Below, one piece after another: positions 1-12,959 of a DNA stretch of 64,000 bases; position 1 is the first letter of the stretch, and each line of letters starts with the position of its first letter. The stretch is from the NCBI GenBank assembly GCA_030062745.1, contig CP099849.1, positions 27,696,024 through 27,760,023 of the forward strand, read 5' to 3'. Both the position numbers and the translations under genes were made by a program. The stretch comes from Capitulum mitella (taxonomy: Eukaryota; Arthropoda; Thecostraca; Pollicipedomorpha; Pollicipedidae). The notes under the pieces were generated by a model. It ran no database searches. It had not been told where the DNA came from and worked only from the letters and a program-made list of their open reading frames with translations.

Positions 1-1150
1 ACATGACTGGAAAACAAAACACACCACACTACTAATGTCATGTTCATGACTCTTGTTCTGCCATCCCGTTCATCACATCCTGCCTTAAGCGTGATCTGGA
101 TTTTATCGCTAGGGGATTTTAAATCAGCGTAAAAGAGCCCAGTTTACCTGACTTAGTTCCACCCTTGGAATCCTATATTTGCCTTTTGTTGAGTATTCTA
201 TGTGCATCGATGCCATATGCCATATCAACCTTCATATATCAAATCATGGGCTATTGTGAACGCCAAGTTCTGACCGGACATTTTTTGGTCGATACCTTCC
301 GTGTTCCTGCTTTATATTTTTTGGTCTCGTCGCATTTTTATTACTGCGTGTTTGAATAATCTCTAGGACATATTCTAAACATGATGGATGATTCGGATAG
401 ATGAAACTGCCTAAAATTACGATTTTGATAAATTGGCTTTGAGTACAGGTCAGAAGGCTGCCAGTGCGAAGGTCTAAAAAGATTATATTCCAGCCTGAAA
501 TGTCTTCCAGAAATTTGCCTAAGAATTCATCAACGGCCAGGCAGGACGTGAAAAGATTTTCGTACAGTTTATACCAGGAATTCAAAGCGAAACATCGTCA
601 GTTCTTGTTGTAAGACCTGGAACAATTTGCTTTTCACTTTTGAAAAGGCGCCGATGTCCAAATCGCTCAAACGCCTCGTGATGAATGAGAAACATCTACT
701 TGAGAAAAGCTCAGGAAGATTCTTAACAATTTTGACGACCATGCAACTCTCAATCAGCAAACAACAAGTTGAATCGCACTCCCTAACGATGCAGAGAAAA
801 CCATGCCAGGACCGACTCATGCTCCTGTGTCACAGCTGGGTACAGTTTGAACAGACTGCAGCCGCCAGAAAACCGGGCCGGGTGGGGAGGCGGGAGACGA
901 ACTAACAGCCAGCCGTGACTCTAAAGTGCACCTCCATCACCTACGCCAGACGGCCATTAGACTAACCAAACATCATCGGCGGTCGGGCGGGTGAGCCGCC
1001 GGCGATTGGCGACCTGACCTTTATCGTTCAAACCGGCCCACCGGCCGGAGGGCAGCCGCCCAGCACGCCGCCGCGGCCACGTTTGCACGGCGGGCGACCA
1101 CCGCTCCGAAAACTGGGCGGAATTTCCCACTGCAGGGAACGTTCCGGACG
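1..1150. other. Intergenic, no recognised gene
   Basis: I see no convincing gene here. The open frames are short and show no family motif. Base composition turns GC-rich from about 860 to 1150, which may be a small unannotated island. Confidence 0.5.
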
Positions 1151-1160
1151 CAGCGCGCTC

Positions 1161-1250
1161 TGAGGCAGCCATCACTTCGCCATCTGAGGCAGCCATCACT
1201 TCGCCATCTGAGGCAGCCATCACTTCGCCATCTGAGGCAGCCATCACTTC
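1161..1250. repeat. 24-bp minisatellite, four copies
   Basis: The unit beginning tgaggcagccatcacttcgc starts at 1161, 1185, 1209 and 1233, so the period is exactly 24 bp. The first three units end in 'catc' and the last diverges into 'tcgg'. Because 24 is a multiple of three, the minus strand reads as a repeated MAASDGEV peptide; I take that as a consequence of the period, not as evidence of a gene. Confidence 0.9.
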
Positions 1251-1259
1251 GTCGGTAAC

Positions 1260-2619
1260 CTCGGGCTTAAAACGGTTGCGATGCAGCGATATATGGGTTA
1301 TTAGCGGTCATCAGCCTTTTTGCGCAGGACGAAACGCCTGAAAGTGTGTCGGAGAGAATCAGAGCACCAATGCATGCAACATAATTAGATCATCTGCACG
1401 GTCGCGAGACACATTTGTTCATCTGTTTCGAAATAGACCAATGGGACTGGGAGATCAGATTTAGCGGCGCTGCTCAACCGATAACTTGTTCCGTGAACGG
1501 ACATATATGGCTGAACCTTGCTTTCAAATCAGACGTGCTGGTTATCGAGAAAATAAGGCAAAGCATGTGAGGAAACGGCATGCAGGCAACTAGGACTAAT
1601 ACTGGGCAAAGCCAAAGCCCAGTAAGCTATGGCGTGATGCAAATTTGGCGGGATTTATCGTAGGAAGTGGAAAAGTAACGAATGCAGACCTCTGGCAGGC
1701 CGATTTTTAAAAGCACCTTTCATGCGAAGCATGTAAATCTTGGTAATAAAAACTGCTGGATACCTTCCCTTCGTGATGGTAGGCCTGCGACTCCAGCAAG
1801 CTCCAATGAGCTGCGAACAGACTTCTTGATAAAATTATAGTAATTATGAAATATATTGAAATTAAAAATGGCATTCATCTTCGCCGGAGCAGGGGATGGT
1901 TACCACTCCCCCCCCGCCTCCCCCCTATGAGACATTTTTTGGGCTGTCGATGAAAGGCTTGCGTCAAGAGACTAAAATTCGCAATAACATTTTTTTTTTT
2001 TAAAACCTTTTCGCAACTTCTACAAATAAATGTTATCAGGTCATGCCTGATTACGGTGTGATGACGTCGTTTTTGAGAGCATGCATCCCGTTTCTCTAGA
2101 TCTGAGCCTCATTTTGGCTTTTTTCAGGAGTCTGACAAGATTTGGAGTCAGTTTTTGACAAAGGCGTGTTTGGGCATACGCTTGCCAGCATATCGAATTT
2201 TAAAAGACCACTGACATTTCTTAGGCATTTTGAGGCAATTGACCTTACACGGCTTTAAAAGTATTTTGTGTCGGTCATGAGGCAATTTTGCCTTTTTCGG
2301 TGATCAGAATTCTTGTCTGCGATAATGGAACACCATTTTAACACCTGAAGCGTACTAAAAACTATCAGTAATATCAGACCTTTCGTTGGCCTGTAACTGA
2401 ACATAGTGTAATGGTTACCATGCTTGTTTCGTGGCCGACAGGTCTTTGGTTCGTGTCCGGGTAATAGTGACATTTGGCCGTCCCTCGCGACAACCGGCGT
2501 GAGAGGCTGCGACGCGAAATGATTCGGGCAGCTGAGAGCGTCGTTAATAACCCAATAACCAATCGATCGACGTTAAAGTTAAGAAAGAAGCAGTCACTGA
2601 CTGCAACGATTGACCAATT
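1260..2619. other. Intergenic, no recognised gene
   Basis: Mostly AT-leaning sequence with no coding pattern. A C-run near 1907-1925 resembles the G/C-rich ends of the TTAA elements seen elsewhere in the window, but I could not find a matching partner end. Confidence 0.4.
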
Positions 2620-2623
2620 TTAA

Positions 2624-3480
2624 CCTTCCCCGTGCCGGGGACTCATGAGAATCCCCTCCGGTTTCTTGAAGACAGAAAAAAATAAAACGGAAAAGCACAG
2701 AGAGATGAAACTTTGGGTACCTTTCATATATCACTGCAAATTCTTTGGTCAGTTTTAAGCTCAGGGTCACCTCAGGCCTTTGACCTAGGACAGGTGAAGT
2801 AGGACCATGTTCCGAAAAAGTAACTTAGCCCAGCACCTTGTGAAACGTGTCGATTGACCTGAAGCTTCGTGTATTGAAACCAGACGACAAATGGAACAGC
2901 TCTGCTATCCCGACTTTTTTGGCAACGTCTACTCTTTCATGTACACTTTCGGCCTTTTTACGTTTACTGTTGAAATTGTGGGTCTAGTTCGGCGGGTTTG
3001 AAGCGTGATGCCCTGGTGCTTCTCACGTCCTTTTCACACGTAATTGCACCTCATGACCTGTGGCCTGGGGTCGGGCCACGCTTTATACCTCATTTTTCAG
3101 GACCGCAACAGAGTATAACTCATTGGTTTACAGTCATGGAATGTTTATCAGTATGAAAGCACTTATGTATGGTTACAGCGTATTTTCCAAGGGTGACCAT
3201 TTCCAAAGTAGCCCAGGTTGACCCCATTTGACCTTTTGAAATATTCTGCTTGTTTTTTTATACTTTACATGGCATCACGTGACAAGGATAACATCCATGT
3301 CTCTTTTTTATGCAGTTCGTACTGCCTCAGCCATGTTACGTCTGGCTACCAAAATGTAAACCCTTGCAATCGCGGAAATAACTTCCCGCCAACCTAAAGA
3401 CCTTTACAGCGCGGCCATGCCCACCGTCCGTCGTATCTGTGTGATTTACGTGAAAAATGTTTTGATGCACGGATTTGATG
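2624..3480 (+). mobile_element. Interspersed repeat family C, copy 1
   Basis: The left edge is a TTAA (2620-2623) followed by CCTTCCCCGTGCCGGGG, which can fold as a small hairpin. Much of the interior is recognisable, diverged, at 6916-7077 plus 8300-9850 (same orientation) and at 24470-25343 (inverted). Shared landmarks include 'acctttcatatatcac' near 2720 and 'gtactgcctcag' near 3320. No open frame of any family is present, so it looks non-autonomous. The right edge near 3480 is approximate, and I did not find a clear matching inverted terminus. The interior has several TGACCT/AGGTCA motifs (2764-2880, 3190-3240). Confidence 0.55.
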
Positions 3481-3489
3481 ATGTAGTAC

Positions 3490-5148
3490 AAGGGATGTTA
3501 CATGAACCGATGTTATTGGATTTTATGCTGTATCGTTTCTGATCAACAGATAATGCAGCAGACGCTAGAAACGCCCAACGCAAAGTCGTCAATACCTCGA
3601 CCTACGTTGACCTGTCCGGAGAATCCCAGGAAGAACACATTCTTGCACATTAAAAAAAAACGTGACTTCTGCTTCACACAAATGTAATTTTTTCCACTTT
3701 CAGCTTCTGTGAAATAATGGAATCTGACCTCAAGTGCCCTTGTTTGCCTCGCATAGATAAATCAGGCCTCCTTTTTATTGCTAACCCCTTTGGGGCCACG
3801 TTGAAGCCTTGGCTATCGAAGTTATCCAAAAAAGTCAACAGGGTAATGTCACTTAAGATGACCACTGATAATATTCATATTGGCCTTACTTTCTGATCCT
3901 AATATTGGTCTAATTTTCTGCCTATCTGTTATCTATTGCGATCACTATTCCTATTATTGGCTACTTACCTTGCTAAAACGAGCAGAAAATATAAGGGGAG
4001 GTCAAAACCAGCTTTGAGGATCCAAGATCAACACTGCAGGAGGGGCATCACCACAGCAAAAGAATACAAGTCGACATTCTTGCAGAGACCTCAGAGGTCA
4101 CTCGGTGACATGAAGTAGTCAAATCAGATATTAGAATAAACAAGAAACGAGCTTCGCGATCATTTTTTCTTTCGTCGTTCCACCCCAATTACGACCAAAA
4201 TAGGTAGAGCGAGAGGGGGAGGGGATTGGGGTCGACAGACCTTCTCGTTGGGCGCGCAGATCAAAATCCTTGCGTCCGGCGATGCTCAATCCAAGATTTT
4301 TGAGAAATGAGTCTCGCTGGGTTACCTTATTCGGCCCTCTCGTGGTATGTCAGCCGTGCGCTGACCGATGTTGCTGCAACATGGCTGGAATATTGCTACA
4401 ATTACCTTGGAACATAAGCTACAATTACGAACGTCTTAAAATCTGGAAAAATATATAAGAAGGTGACAGAACCACAAAACGGGATTTATACCACATTTAT
4501 TGCTTACCCTTAGAACAGATGCTGCCGGAGGCAGACATCCAAAAGTGAATGAAAATCGGACACAAGGATCTAAAATGTATATTTGGGAACAATGTCTGAT
4601 AACGAGTTCATAAATGTACCATACAAATGTTTCAACAGAAATGGAAAACTATGTGTAATGTATGTTTTTTGTACTTACGTTTTCCACATATCTACCATAT
4701 TAATTTTTCATGATATGGACGATACCGTGACACACTTCCAGGTTTGCGGGGAGGGGGGCATTGGGGCCATGGTCCCTTTCGTTGGAAAAGTTGAGGAAAC
4801 TTGCCTTTTAGTCCCCTTTTTCATAAAAAATGTTTGTTTTCCGTTTTAGATTTTTTAAATACTTGGTGATTTTTGCAAGTGTTCAAACAAAGCGGCCGAA
4901 ATTCGAGGAGATATCAATATTTGATCTGGTTACAAGGATCGACGTTTGGCTGCCTCCTTCCTTGTCTCATGGTCCGAATCTATCCTTGCCTTGATAGTGT
5001 CTGAGTTTCTAGAAACGTCGGGAGGGGTGGGGGGGCTTAATAGGTATTCTATGCCAGGAGCAAGGTTAAAAAGCGTCATTTTTATTGGACTGGGAGGTTT
5101 ACCCACATACGTAGGAACAACTCATCGTGTACTCCTGCAACTTCGTCA
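3490..5148. other. Intergenic, no recognised gene
   Basis: No coding family recognised. Short frames at 3502-3687 and 4583-4849 have no recognisable domain. Confidence 0.4.
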
Positions 5149-5240
5149 TTAACCCCATTCCGGTGAGCGGGTCGGATTCCGTTCCCTCCCCACCAAGATT
5201 CTTCACTATACCTCGGTGGGGCTTCAGGATTCTAAACGTT
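5149..5240 (+). mobile_element. Probable end of a TTAA-flanked element
   Basis: TTAA at 5149-5152 is followed by CCCCATTCCGGTGAGCGGG and then a GGATTCCG segment. This closely resembles the termini of the element at 46592-47801. I could not place its other end, so this is called only as a terminus. Confidence 0.4.
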
Positions 5241-5417
5241 CGAGACAAAAACCTAGAACTTGTTGACTTTGTCTGATATCATTTTGGTATGTTTTGACCG
5301 TTTTTATTTTATTTTTAGTTCATCACGGACGCGAAAGGAGGGGATTTTTGGAAAATATGTTTTGGTGATTTCTCGAAAATTTTTACGTAAAATTCTATAT
5401 TTCTCGAAATCTAGAAC

Positions 5418-5512
5418 TCTAGCTCTCTCTCCCTCTCTCTCTATCTATCTCTCTTTCCCTCTCCCTCTCTCCTCTCTCTCTCACTCCCTCCCCTCTCTCT
5501 CTCTCTCTCTGT
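5418..5512. repeat. (CT)n microsatellite
   Basis: An imperfect run of CT dinucleotides interrupted by a few CCCT and CTAT units. Confidence 0.95.
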
Positions 5513-5519
5513 CCATAAT

Positions 5520-6911
5520 CTAGCTGTCAAACAAAGAACGATAGTCTATTATATGTCTTCTGTAACGATGTCGAGTGGTAAAATTTCACACGAACGTCCT
5601 TAAACACGTGTCTTGGACGCATGTAAGTGTTTTTAGTTTGATACAGGCGGCTCGAGAACAGTTCATACCGGAATTCTTTCGGTCTCTTCATCAATTAGAA
5701 TGGGACACTTAAAACGTTTGTATCTTCATTTGGTGGGGCTGATCACGAAAAAAGTAGAGGCTTATATTTCAAACACTCGTGTTTTCATTTGTAAAGTAAA
5801 GTTGTGAAAATGTCGTTAAATCCCAAAGTCTGTCAATCTTAAAATTAAAAACTTTGAACATTTCATATTTTTCGTATTCTATATCAATTCAGCAATGTCA
5901 AAAACCTCTAAAATGGCCTTTGTTACCACAGAACCGCAACCAGACCGCAAAAATAAGTTTGTGGTTAGTTGAACAAATTTCCCAAGATTTACCGCAACTT
6001 GGGCCTACTGATTCCGCCTATGAGAACATTTTGAAACTTTAAAGAAGCCAGTGTGTAGAACGGACCCCAAAAACTGTTTGCAAACTGAACTGAGCGAATC
6101 AGACGGTAATTTTACCAGATATCAAGGAGTGGGCAGAATCCTCCCCTCGCAGACTGTAGTCCAAAGGGTCATTATAGGAATAATATTAATGAAATCAGTT
6201 TGGTCCAGTTGGGTACAACAACCGAACATTTCATTAAATCATATAACCTGCTGGCTATTTTAGCAATGTTTCTTTCCTCAAACAAATCAAATCAAAAGTC
6301 ATTTTCCCGGAGTAGCCCCAGTGGCGCAAACGATATAAATGTATTACCCCAAAACGTTAAAACTTGTCCAAGCGTAGTCGCCATCAATTGCTTATAAAGT
6401 TTTGTAAAGAGAAAATAACTTCGAAATAAATGTGACCTTAAAACATGGCCTCGCAAAACCGGCATAAAGTAACGACCTAATCAAAACGCGATCGTGAATT
6501 CACAGCTGGAGTATGGAAGCACAGCAAAGTACAAAATAACAGCAAACCCAGTGAACGAGAGTAACAGTCACACGAATTTTCACCTTTTATGCGCAGCGCA
6601 AGTAAAATACGGCAAATAAAATACCGACACCACTGAAAGCATAAGCCAGAACTTTTTTTCGTGGCTCGTGACTATTCGTAGCATGGCTTTATGCGGAACT
6701 CGTGGTCATTATCAGAGACAAGCACCACCCATAAAATAAAAAAAACTTTAATGAAAGATGTTTCACCGCTCGAGGGTCTGCCTCTGAAACAGGCTCCAAA
6801 TGACCGTTTTTTTGTAGAACGGGTCCAGAAACATTCTCTCTACACTTGCCCTAGAGCATTTCATGACAAGTCAAGAAACGTGCGACCAATTTTGACCTCT
6901 AGAAATGCTAA
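5520..6911. other. Intergenic, no recognised gene
   Basis: No coding family, RNA gene or clear repeat recognised in this stretch. Confidence 0.4.
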
Positions 6912-6915
6912 TCAA

Positions 6916-7077
6916 CCCTGGCCAGGGCGGCAGGTTGATGAAAACCACCCCTCCAGTTTTTACGTATTAAAAAATAGGAGAGGCAGAGACAGGACATTTG
7001 GGTGCCTTTCATAGACTCCTTTTACACCAGTACTTTATTTATACGGTGTGTTAGTTTTATTTTCCCGGAGAGAATCG
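6916..7077 (+). mobile_element. Family C copy 2, left fragment
   Basis: The edge reads TCAA (a probable decayed TTAA, 6912-6915) followed by CCCTGGCCAGGGCGG. The next 110 bases align by eye with 2624-2730, including 'gggtgcctttcatag' matching 'gggtacctttcatat'. The copy breaks off where the element at 7078 starts, and family C sequence resumes at about 8300, so the copy appears to be split by that insertion. Confidence 0.5.
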
Positions 7078-8296
7078 CTATTTATACCCACGGACGTCTA
7101 AACAGTATGGCCGATTCCTGGCAGGGGACGGATTCGGCTCCCCCTGAGATCTCGAGAACTACAAAGCCAATGCCATCGCAACAAACGGCAATCGGTTTAC
7201 CATAATTTAAGCTACATTTTAAAAAAGGAGTTTCAAGTTTTGGAATGGGTAGATACAGGGGTGCAAAAATCAAAATGGGGGATATTTTTGGACTTGTTAT
7301 AATTCTGTTGCTTATGGACTGATTTGGATGAAATTGGAATGAATCGCGAAATTGTAGATGGGACTTTTATCATTGGCCCAAACATTTTTTTTTTTAAAGA
7401 TTCATAGGCGTTCACAGGGTTTTGCAAATGGGAGGATCAGTTTTTCAAAAACTGAATTAACAGAAAAATTGGAAACACCTTTTTAGCTTTTTCTAGTCAT
7501 GTTATGGTGAAGAAGTACAACTTGTATTATATTGTATAATGTTAGCATAGGCGGCGCCAAAAACATGAAAAAGGGGGAGCTGTCACGGTCACATGTTCAT
7601 CAGGCCAACTTACGACCTTTGATCTTAAATGACTTCCAGTAATCTTAGAGTCACATGAAATGATCTTGAGTGGATTCCATATTGTTTAAAAACGTTTGCG
7701 ACCATTTGAATTCACTCTGTTTCTAAAATTCCATTTCACAGCTGTTGCGGTATAGGATACGCACACTGGCATTTTAGGTCATAGCTCCGTGACCCGACCG
7801 GACATCAACCTAAAACTTAGTACACAAGCAGAGGGCACACTTCTCTGCCACATATATTCCGGGTTGGGCATTTGGAAAAAGGCACCAAAATGATTGCTAT
7901 GAAACCAAATTTTAACTTTTGACCGTGACCTGATGCTGTGAAATGACCTCAGATTAACAAAATTACATTTGTATGCTTGCCCAGCTATTTACCTATACAT
8001 CCATATGAGGTTTTAAGTTCTATATTAAGAACGATGTTTTTGGCAGCGATTTTCCTTTTACCCTCAACAGGCCAAAAACGGCCTAAAGTGCCTTTTTCTT
8101 AAAGTGTCCTAAAGTGTCTTCCTAAAGTGTCAAGGGCTCCGTCCCTGAGCAAAACAGATTTACGAAATTTTATTACAGTACGACGAAAGAAAAGACAGAA
8201 AAAGTCGCCAAGTTTCGTGAAGCTGCGTCAAAAATCCTGGAATCGGCGAGCGAAGAACCCGAGGGGTGAATGCAGCCCCCCTTCCTGGAAAGGGGT
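7078..8296 (-). mobile_element. Old copy of the 1.2-kb TTAA (piggyBac-like) element
   Basis: This is a diverged, inverted relative of the element at 46592-47801. Shared landmarks are 'gtatggccgattc' (7107), 'cccctgagatctcgagaact' (7142), 'atggactgattt' (7314), 'ggcgttcacagggttt' (7407) and 'aagtttcgtgaagctgcgt' (8210). The right end is ...GAAAGGGG followed by TTAA (8297-8300). The left end near 7078 has lost its TTAA. No transposase frame is present, so it is non-autonomous. The left boundary is good to about 5 bases. Confidence 0.7.
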
Positions 8297-8650
8297 TTAA
8301 CTTGATGTTATTTACTGGATGCCATTTACTTAATATAAAGTCCTTGGATATCATTTACGCAAAGTAGATCAAAAAGGGCCATGTTTCAAAAAGCGAGGTG
8401 GCAAAAAATGCCAAGTTCATTGACTTTAGGTCTGGTATATTTTCCGCCTTTTCTGTGTTCGTTGTTGAGGTTGTGGCTTCGACGTTTTTAAAGTTGTAAT
8501 ATGGGGCAGATGATTGCGGGGGTCAAACCGGGGTGCCAGCAACCCGGAAATGTACATTTCTGAACGGAATTAGGCCACTTTATTTTCACCGTTGGCACTT
8601 TTTCAATTTTTCGCACTTTTCCAAGAACACTATACTTCAAGCGCAACATT

Positions 8651-8722
8651 CTATACATATATAGAATGTATATATATAGAATATATATAGAATTCTATAT
8701 ATACATATACACATATATGTTT
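8651..8722. repeat. AT-rich microsatellite with palindromic units
   Basis: Repeats of 'tatatatagaat' and their complements form a short self-complementary AT block. Confidence 0.85.
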
Positions 8723-9220
8723 GTGAATACAGGTCTGAATGAATATGACAACGAAGGTGTTTGTGATTATTTTTTCATACTTTTTTTGTTCTCTGTGCAA
8801 TCTTTTCTTCGACACAAAAACTAATTCTCCAATATGATGCAACGTTTCATTCATTTTATACGAACATCATGAGACAAAACCAAACATATTACGTAACTAG
8901 TAGATATTTTTTTATCGTGACCGTTGGCTTCTACTGGAATAACCCAAACTATTTAAATAGCACTTTGTCAAAATCTTTGGAAACGTACGCTTCTTAAAAC
9001 GTCATGCGCGTTCGGCCCACTGCATCCAAAATATAACGGTGCAAATACAGACAGCCTCTTATATCCTGGCTCCAATCGGGGGTCCTTCAAACAGAGCGAG
9101 AGTGCCCCGGTCGTTGATCTGCCTGTTGATCAGGTGATCGCAGTCTCTGAATTAAACTGCTTCACGTATTTGCACTTTGTGATTTTTTATGAAACTTTTG
9201 AATTCAAGAATACAAACATA

Positions 9221-9230
9221 CACACACACA

Positions 9231-9272
<42 letters not shown>
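9221..9272. repeat. (CA)n(TA)n microsatellite
   Basis: A CA run at 9221-9232 passes into an uninterrupted TA run at 9235-9272. Confidence 0.95.
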
Positions 9273-9274
<2 letters not shown>

Positions 9275-9859
9275 AGTGGATAGTTAGATATATAGATATA
9301 TGTTAAGAGGACTCAAATGAACATTGGTGGCGCTCAAGCCTCTCCAACAATATACAGAACGAGACCCCTGCGTCCTGATGCTTCTTACGTCCGTTGCACA
9401 GGTGATTTCACCTTTTGCACCTGACCTGGGTTCCGGTCACGTTTTACATCGAACTTTCAAACCCGTAGCCTAATATGATTGACCAAATCCTGCCTAGGAA
9501 TATTTGACTGCGGTTATACGTGTTTTGGATTCACTAATATTTGCTAAGAACTGAGAAAATTATTGTCCAAGGACGACCTAATTCCATTTGACCCAAGCTG
9601 GCCTGCTTCGGCTTAAATACGCTGCTTATCTACACGGAAACATGCTGCCTGACAAGTGATAGAACTGTACTGTTAAGTCCTTTCTATACAGATTGAGTTA
9701 TTTTAGTCCTCTTCATTTTCGTCGCAAATGTCGAAAGTCTTTCCATTGCGAAAACAAATGCCCACCAGACATCATTCTTTTACCTTGTATGGTGATGTCC
9801 ACCGCTCCGTATCTACGAGACTCAGGTGAGAAGTGATTTCCGCCGCGGGTTGAAGTGGA

Positions 9860-10430
9860 AGGGATAACAACAACTGATGTTATGGTATTTTATGTCATTT
9901 TCTGTCCGGTAAGGGTAATGGGGCAGGTGATATGACAGACACGCCCAGCTTATAAGCTTCAAAAGTTTAACCTAAATTGGCTTTTTTCGACCTCAATAAC
10001 ATGAATGGCGAAATTGCATTCGTGCTGGACATATTTTCAACGTGTTTCAGCCTCAACATATTCTGATATATTCAGAAAAAGCGATCCATGCCAGGCAAAA
10101 AGAGGACATTCCCTTTATTTTCAGCTTTACCTGAAATGACCAAATCACGTCTTTTCGTTTCGTTTCGTTTCATCTTTTTAAAGGCTGGTCCAACTGTAGG
10201 GCTTGACAGCCTAGTCCACCCACTCACATCAATCTACTCACAAACACGATGAAGAGGAAGACGCTTTACCTCCTGCGGAACTGATAATTCTCGAGATCAT
10301 GGTGTTCTCATAAACCCCGCCCCGCTATGGTGGACCCGGAAGCCGGCCCGGCGAGGGTTAAAAAAGGTGCCGTTTTAACGTCAGCTGTAAATAAAGCGCA
10401 TCGGGTTCATTGGTGACATCGCATTGTACC
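9860..10430. other. Intergenic, contains a probable TTAA-element terminus
   Basis: No gene. GGCCCGGCGAGGG at 10345-10357 is followed by TTAA (10358-10361). Read on the minus strand this is TTAA then CCCTCGCCGGGCC, the same style of end as at 61432 and 36550. The partner end was not found. Confidence 0.4.
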
Positions 10431-10660
10431 CTGAACCGTTGTGCAAACTGAACTCAGCATTATCGCGGGTTTACGATAGGGGAACAGAGCAATAGTGCAG
10501 ACGTTGTGATCCGAGACGGAAATCGTCCACTGGTCGCTCCAAACAGCCGGACCGCGTTCAGGATATCGCCAAATTGTATAACTCCGACATAAGAGGAAAT
10601 TTCGATATTTGGCCAAAAAGAAGCAGCCACAAAGGTTCCGGTGATTTTTCAATTCTCAAA
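10430..10660 (-). repeat. Inverted repeat, arm 1
   Basis: The reverse complement of this segment aligns by eye with 11470-11720. Conserved blocks include 'tacaatttg' / 'gacaatttg', 'gaacgcggtccg' / 'gaacgaggtccg' and 'gatttccgtctcgg' / 'gatttcggtccctg'. Both arms, read outward from the spacer, show the peptide pattern PERGP...ISV.D. I do not recognise it as a known family. The pair could be the arms of a foldback element or two copies of one repeat in opposite orientation. Confidence 0.55.
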
Positions 10661-11469
10661 CAACTACGGAGACGTCACTTCGCATTGCGTCTCCTATAAA
10701 AAAGATCATGACGAACAGTAGCGTAAGAACATCCAGAAAACTAGGGAGTCAGAGCCGTTTTCCCCACGGGGATAATGCTTAATTTCCCGAAAAGTGGGGG
10801 CCATAGACGCCCACCACCTCCACCCCTACCTCTGTTCCTACGCCCATGACGACGAGCTCGGGCAAATCGCCATTTGCCAGAAAGCATTCTAGCTGTTTGG
10901 GGGGCGACCAAACACCTAAGGAATGTCGGTGAGAAGCAATATTTGTTACCTTTGAGAAGGAGAAGACTGTTCTGTTATGTCACTTCCTATTTGATATGAC
11001 TGCCTAAGTTTGAGTACAGGTACAGTGCCTAGTTAATGCATGTATCCGGGGTTTTGAATAAAGGGATCAGTTTTCACCTAGCGTTTTCTCACATAGGCCT
11101 GTCTGACTCATGTCTAGTGAAATCCTGGCTACGCCCCTGGGTCGCTAAATACTAGACAGGTGTTGCTTATTCGACAATACAAGACCCATAAAAGCGCGGG
11201 ATTGAAGTGCTATTTACCAGCAGGAAAAGAATGTTGTCCCTAGGTCCTAGAGTAAGCTGAAAGGTTAGTTACCTACCAGGAGGAGGGAAAAAGATGTTCA
11301 TGAATGATACCTGAACTTTGCCATCAATCGGTCTATGACCATTCCCTTTGAGCCGGCCAGAATGAGTTCTGGCAAATAACGATTTGCCCGACCGCGTTGC
11401 AGTCGTTTTTTCTAGGAGCTATAACGCAAAATAATATTTTCGTCGGTGTTTTGGAATGGAAAACATGCC
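10661..11469. other. Spacer between inverted arms
   Basis: No gene or known repeat recognised. Confidence 0.4.
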
Positions 11470-11720
11470 GGAATGCCTTGTGGTCACATTCTTGTGATCC
11501 AAGATCGATCTTTCTTCTTATTTCGGTGCTCGACAATTTGTCCGTGCCCAGAACGAGGTCCGTTTATTGACAGACGACTGATTTCGGTCCCTGATTCCCG
11601 CGCATACAGGCATAAAATATACATGGACGGCATAAATATTCTGATCCATTCCCGAAATTTAACTCTTGCCGTGTATTCATATACCCATTTCCATTGTAAA
11701 TTGCATTACGCTTAGGAGAC
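11470..11720 (+). repeat. Inverted repeat, arm 2
   Basis: This is the partner of 10430-10660 in opposite orientation, about 0.8 kb away. The similarity is clear but interrupted by small gaps, so the arms are old. Confidence 0.55.
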
Positions 11721-12640
11721 CGTCTGTTTTTTTATTCGATGCAAACGAACCATGTGCAAAAGAAACGCAACGGGGACTCCTGGAATATTAAAAAAAATCA
11801 CGCTAATGTCCCTAGGAAATTTTCCTGGAAGTTTTTACAGCACCTTGCATCAGAATTTCCATGGAACCTCTGATCAAATTTTTTATGCTTTTTCTATCGG
11901 AAACACTTCCTAAGAAAGGCAAATTTCCGGCAAGTTTTCTTGGCAAAGCGGAAAATGAAAGCGCTATGTCCAATCGTGAATGCGAAACACATCATGAATT
12001 GAATGGTAAAGGCATGTTTTTTCTTTTTTTACCGATGAAGGCTTCAGATTTCCTACCTTTTGCCAAAAAAGTAAGAATGCTTTCTTGGAAACAAGAACTC
12101 TTTACGACTCCAGGTTCCGTGTGAATCATCAAACGCCACTTACGTCCAAGCTGTGCCTTATTAGTCTTGTTTGACACAACGCGTCTTTTACTCTGCTCGG
12201 TACTTGCACCGGTCTCGCAGTACACCGTAGAAACAACCACAGCATGCTACCACCTGCCCATATGACATGTTACCAGGTCTCTATGGCTTTTTCTCCCTCA
12301 GCTGCACAAAATAAAGACATAGCTTCATCGTAATCCGTCGCATGTGTGTATAACAAACCAGAAACATGCATATCGCAGACTGCCACGTAAGCGCCCTCCC
12401 ACTCTGCACACGATGAGCTATGGATGTGGTGAAAATTACGCTCCGGTCGTGCCACAATCACAGCTCAGTGAGCGGCAATTTGCGGTCGAACCGGTTAGTA
12501 AGTGGCGCCGTTTCTCTCAGCCGGCCTCTGCAGCGGCGGCGGCGTGCCATGAGCGAGCATAAACCTCAAACACTTGGCGTGCCGCCGCCGCTCAACACTA
12601 AACGGCTCCTCTTGCTGCGCTAATCGCTCCGACTATTACT
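11721..12640. other. Intergenic, no recognised gene
   Basis: Short frames only, none with a recognisable domain. GC content rises from about 12500 onward. Confidence 0.4.
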
Positions 12641-12959
12641 TAAGATGAAGCCGATGGCGGCGGCGGCGGCGGTAAATCATCGACACCGGCCCGTTCGGGG
12701 CGATTGTCGATAGTTTTATAATAAGGCTGGAGCCGGCCGGCAGCGCGCCGCCGGGCCGCCGGGCCGCCGGCGCTGCGGCGGCCCTTCTCTCGGACCGTCT
12801 CCACCGGCGCTGCCGCGCGTCTCCCGGCTCCGTCGGTCGAAACTGGAGACGCCGCTCCACGGCGAGGAGCGACGCGGGACACCATGCACCGGTTCCCGAC
12901 CAGCTCCCAAGCCTGGATGAAGTCCCGGCGCAAACTGGCGAGGACGCGAAAACGAGCAG

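Larger units (their letters stand above)
8300..9850 (+). mobile_element. Family C copy 2, right portion with insertions
   Basis: 8370-8500 aligns by eye with 2800-3000 ('ggccatgttt', 'tgttgaggttgtgg'), and 9370-9830 aligns with 3010-3430 ('cttcttacgtcc', 'catttgaccc', 'gcccaccagac'). Between them lies unrelated AT-rich sequence with two microsatellites. The copy is old and has been interrupted more than once. Confidence 0.5.
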
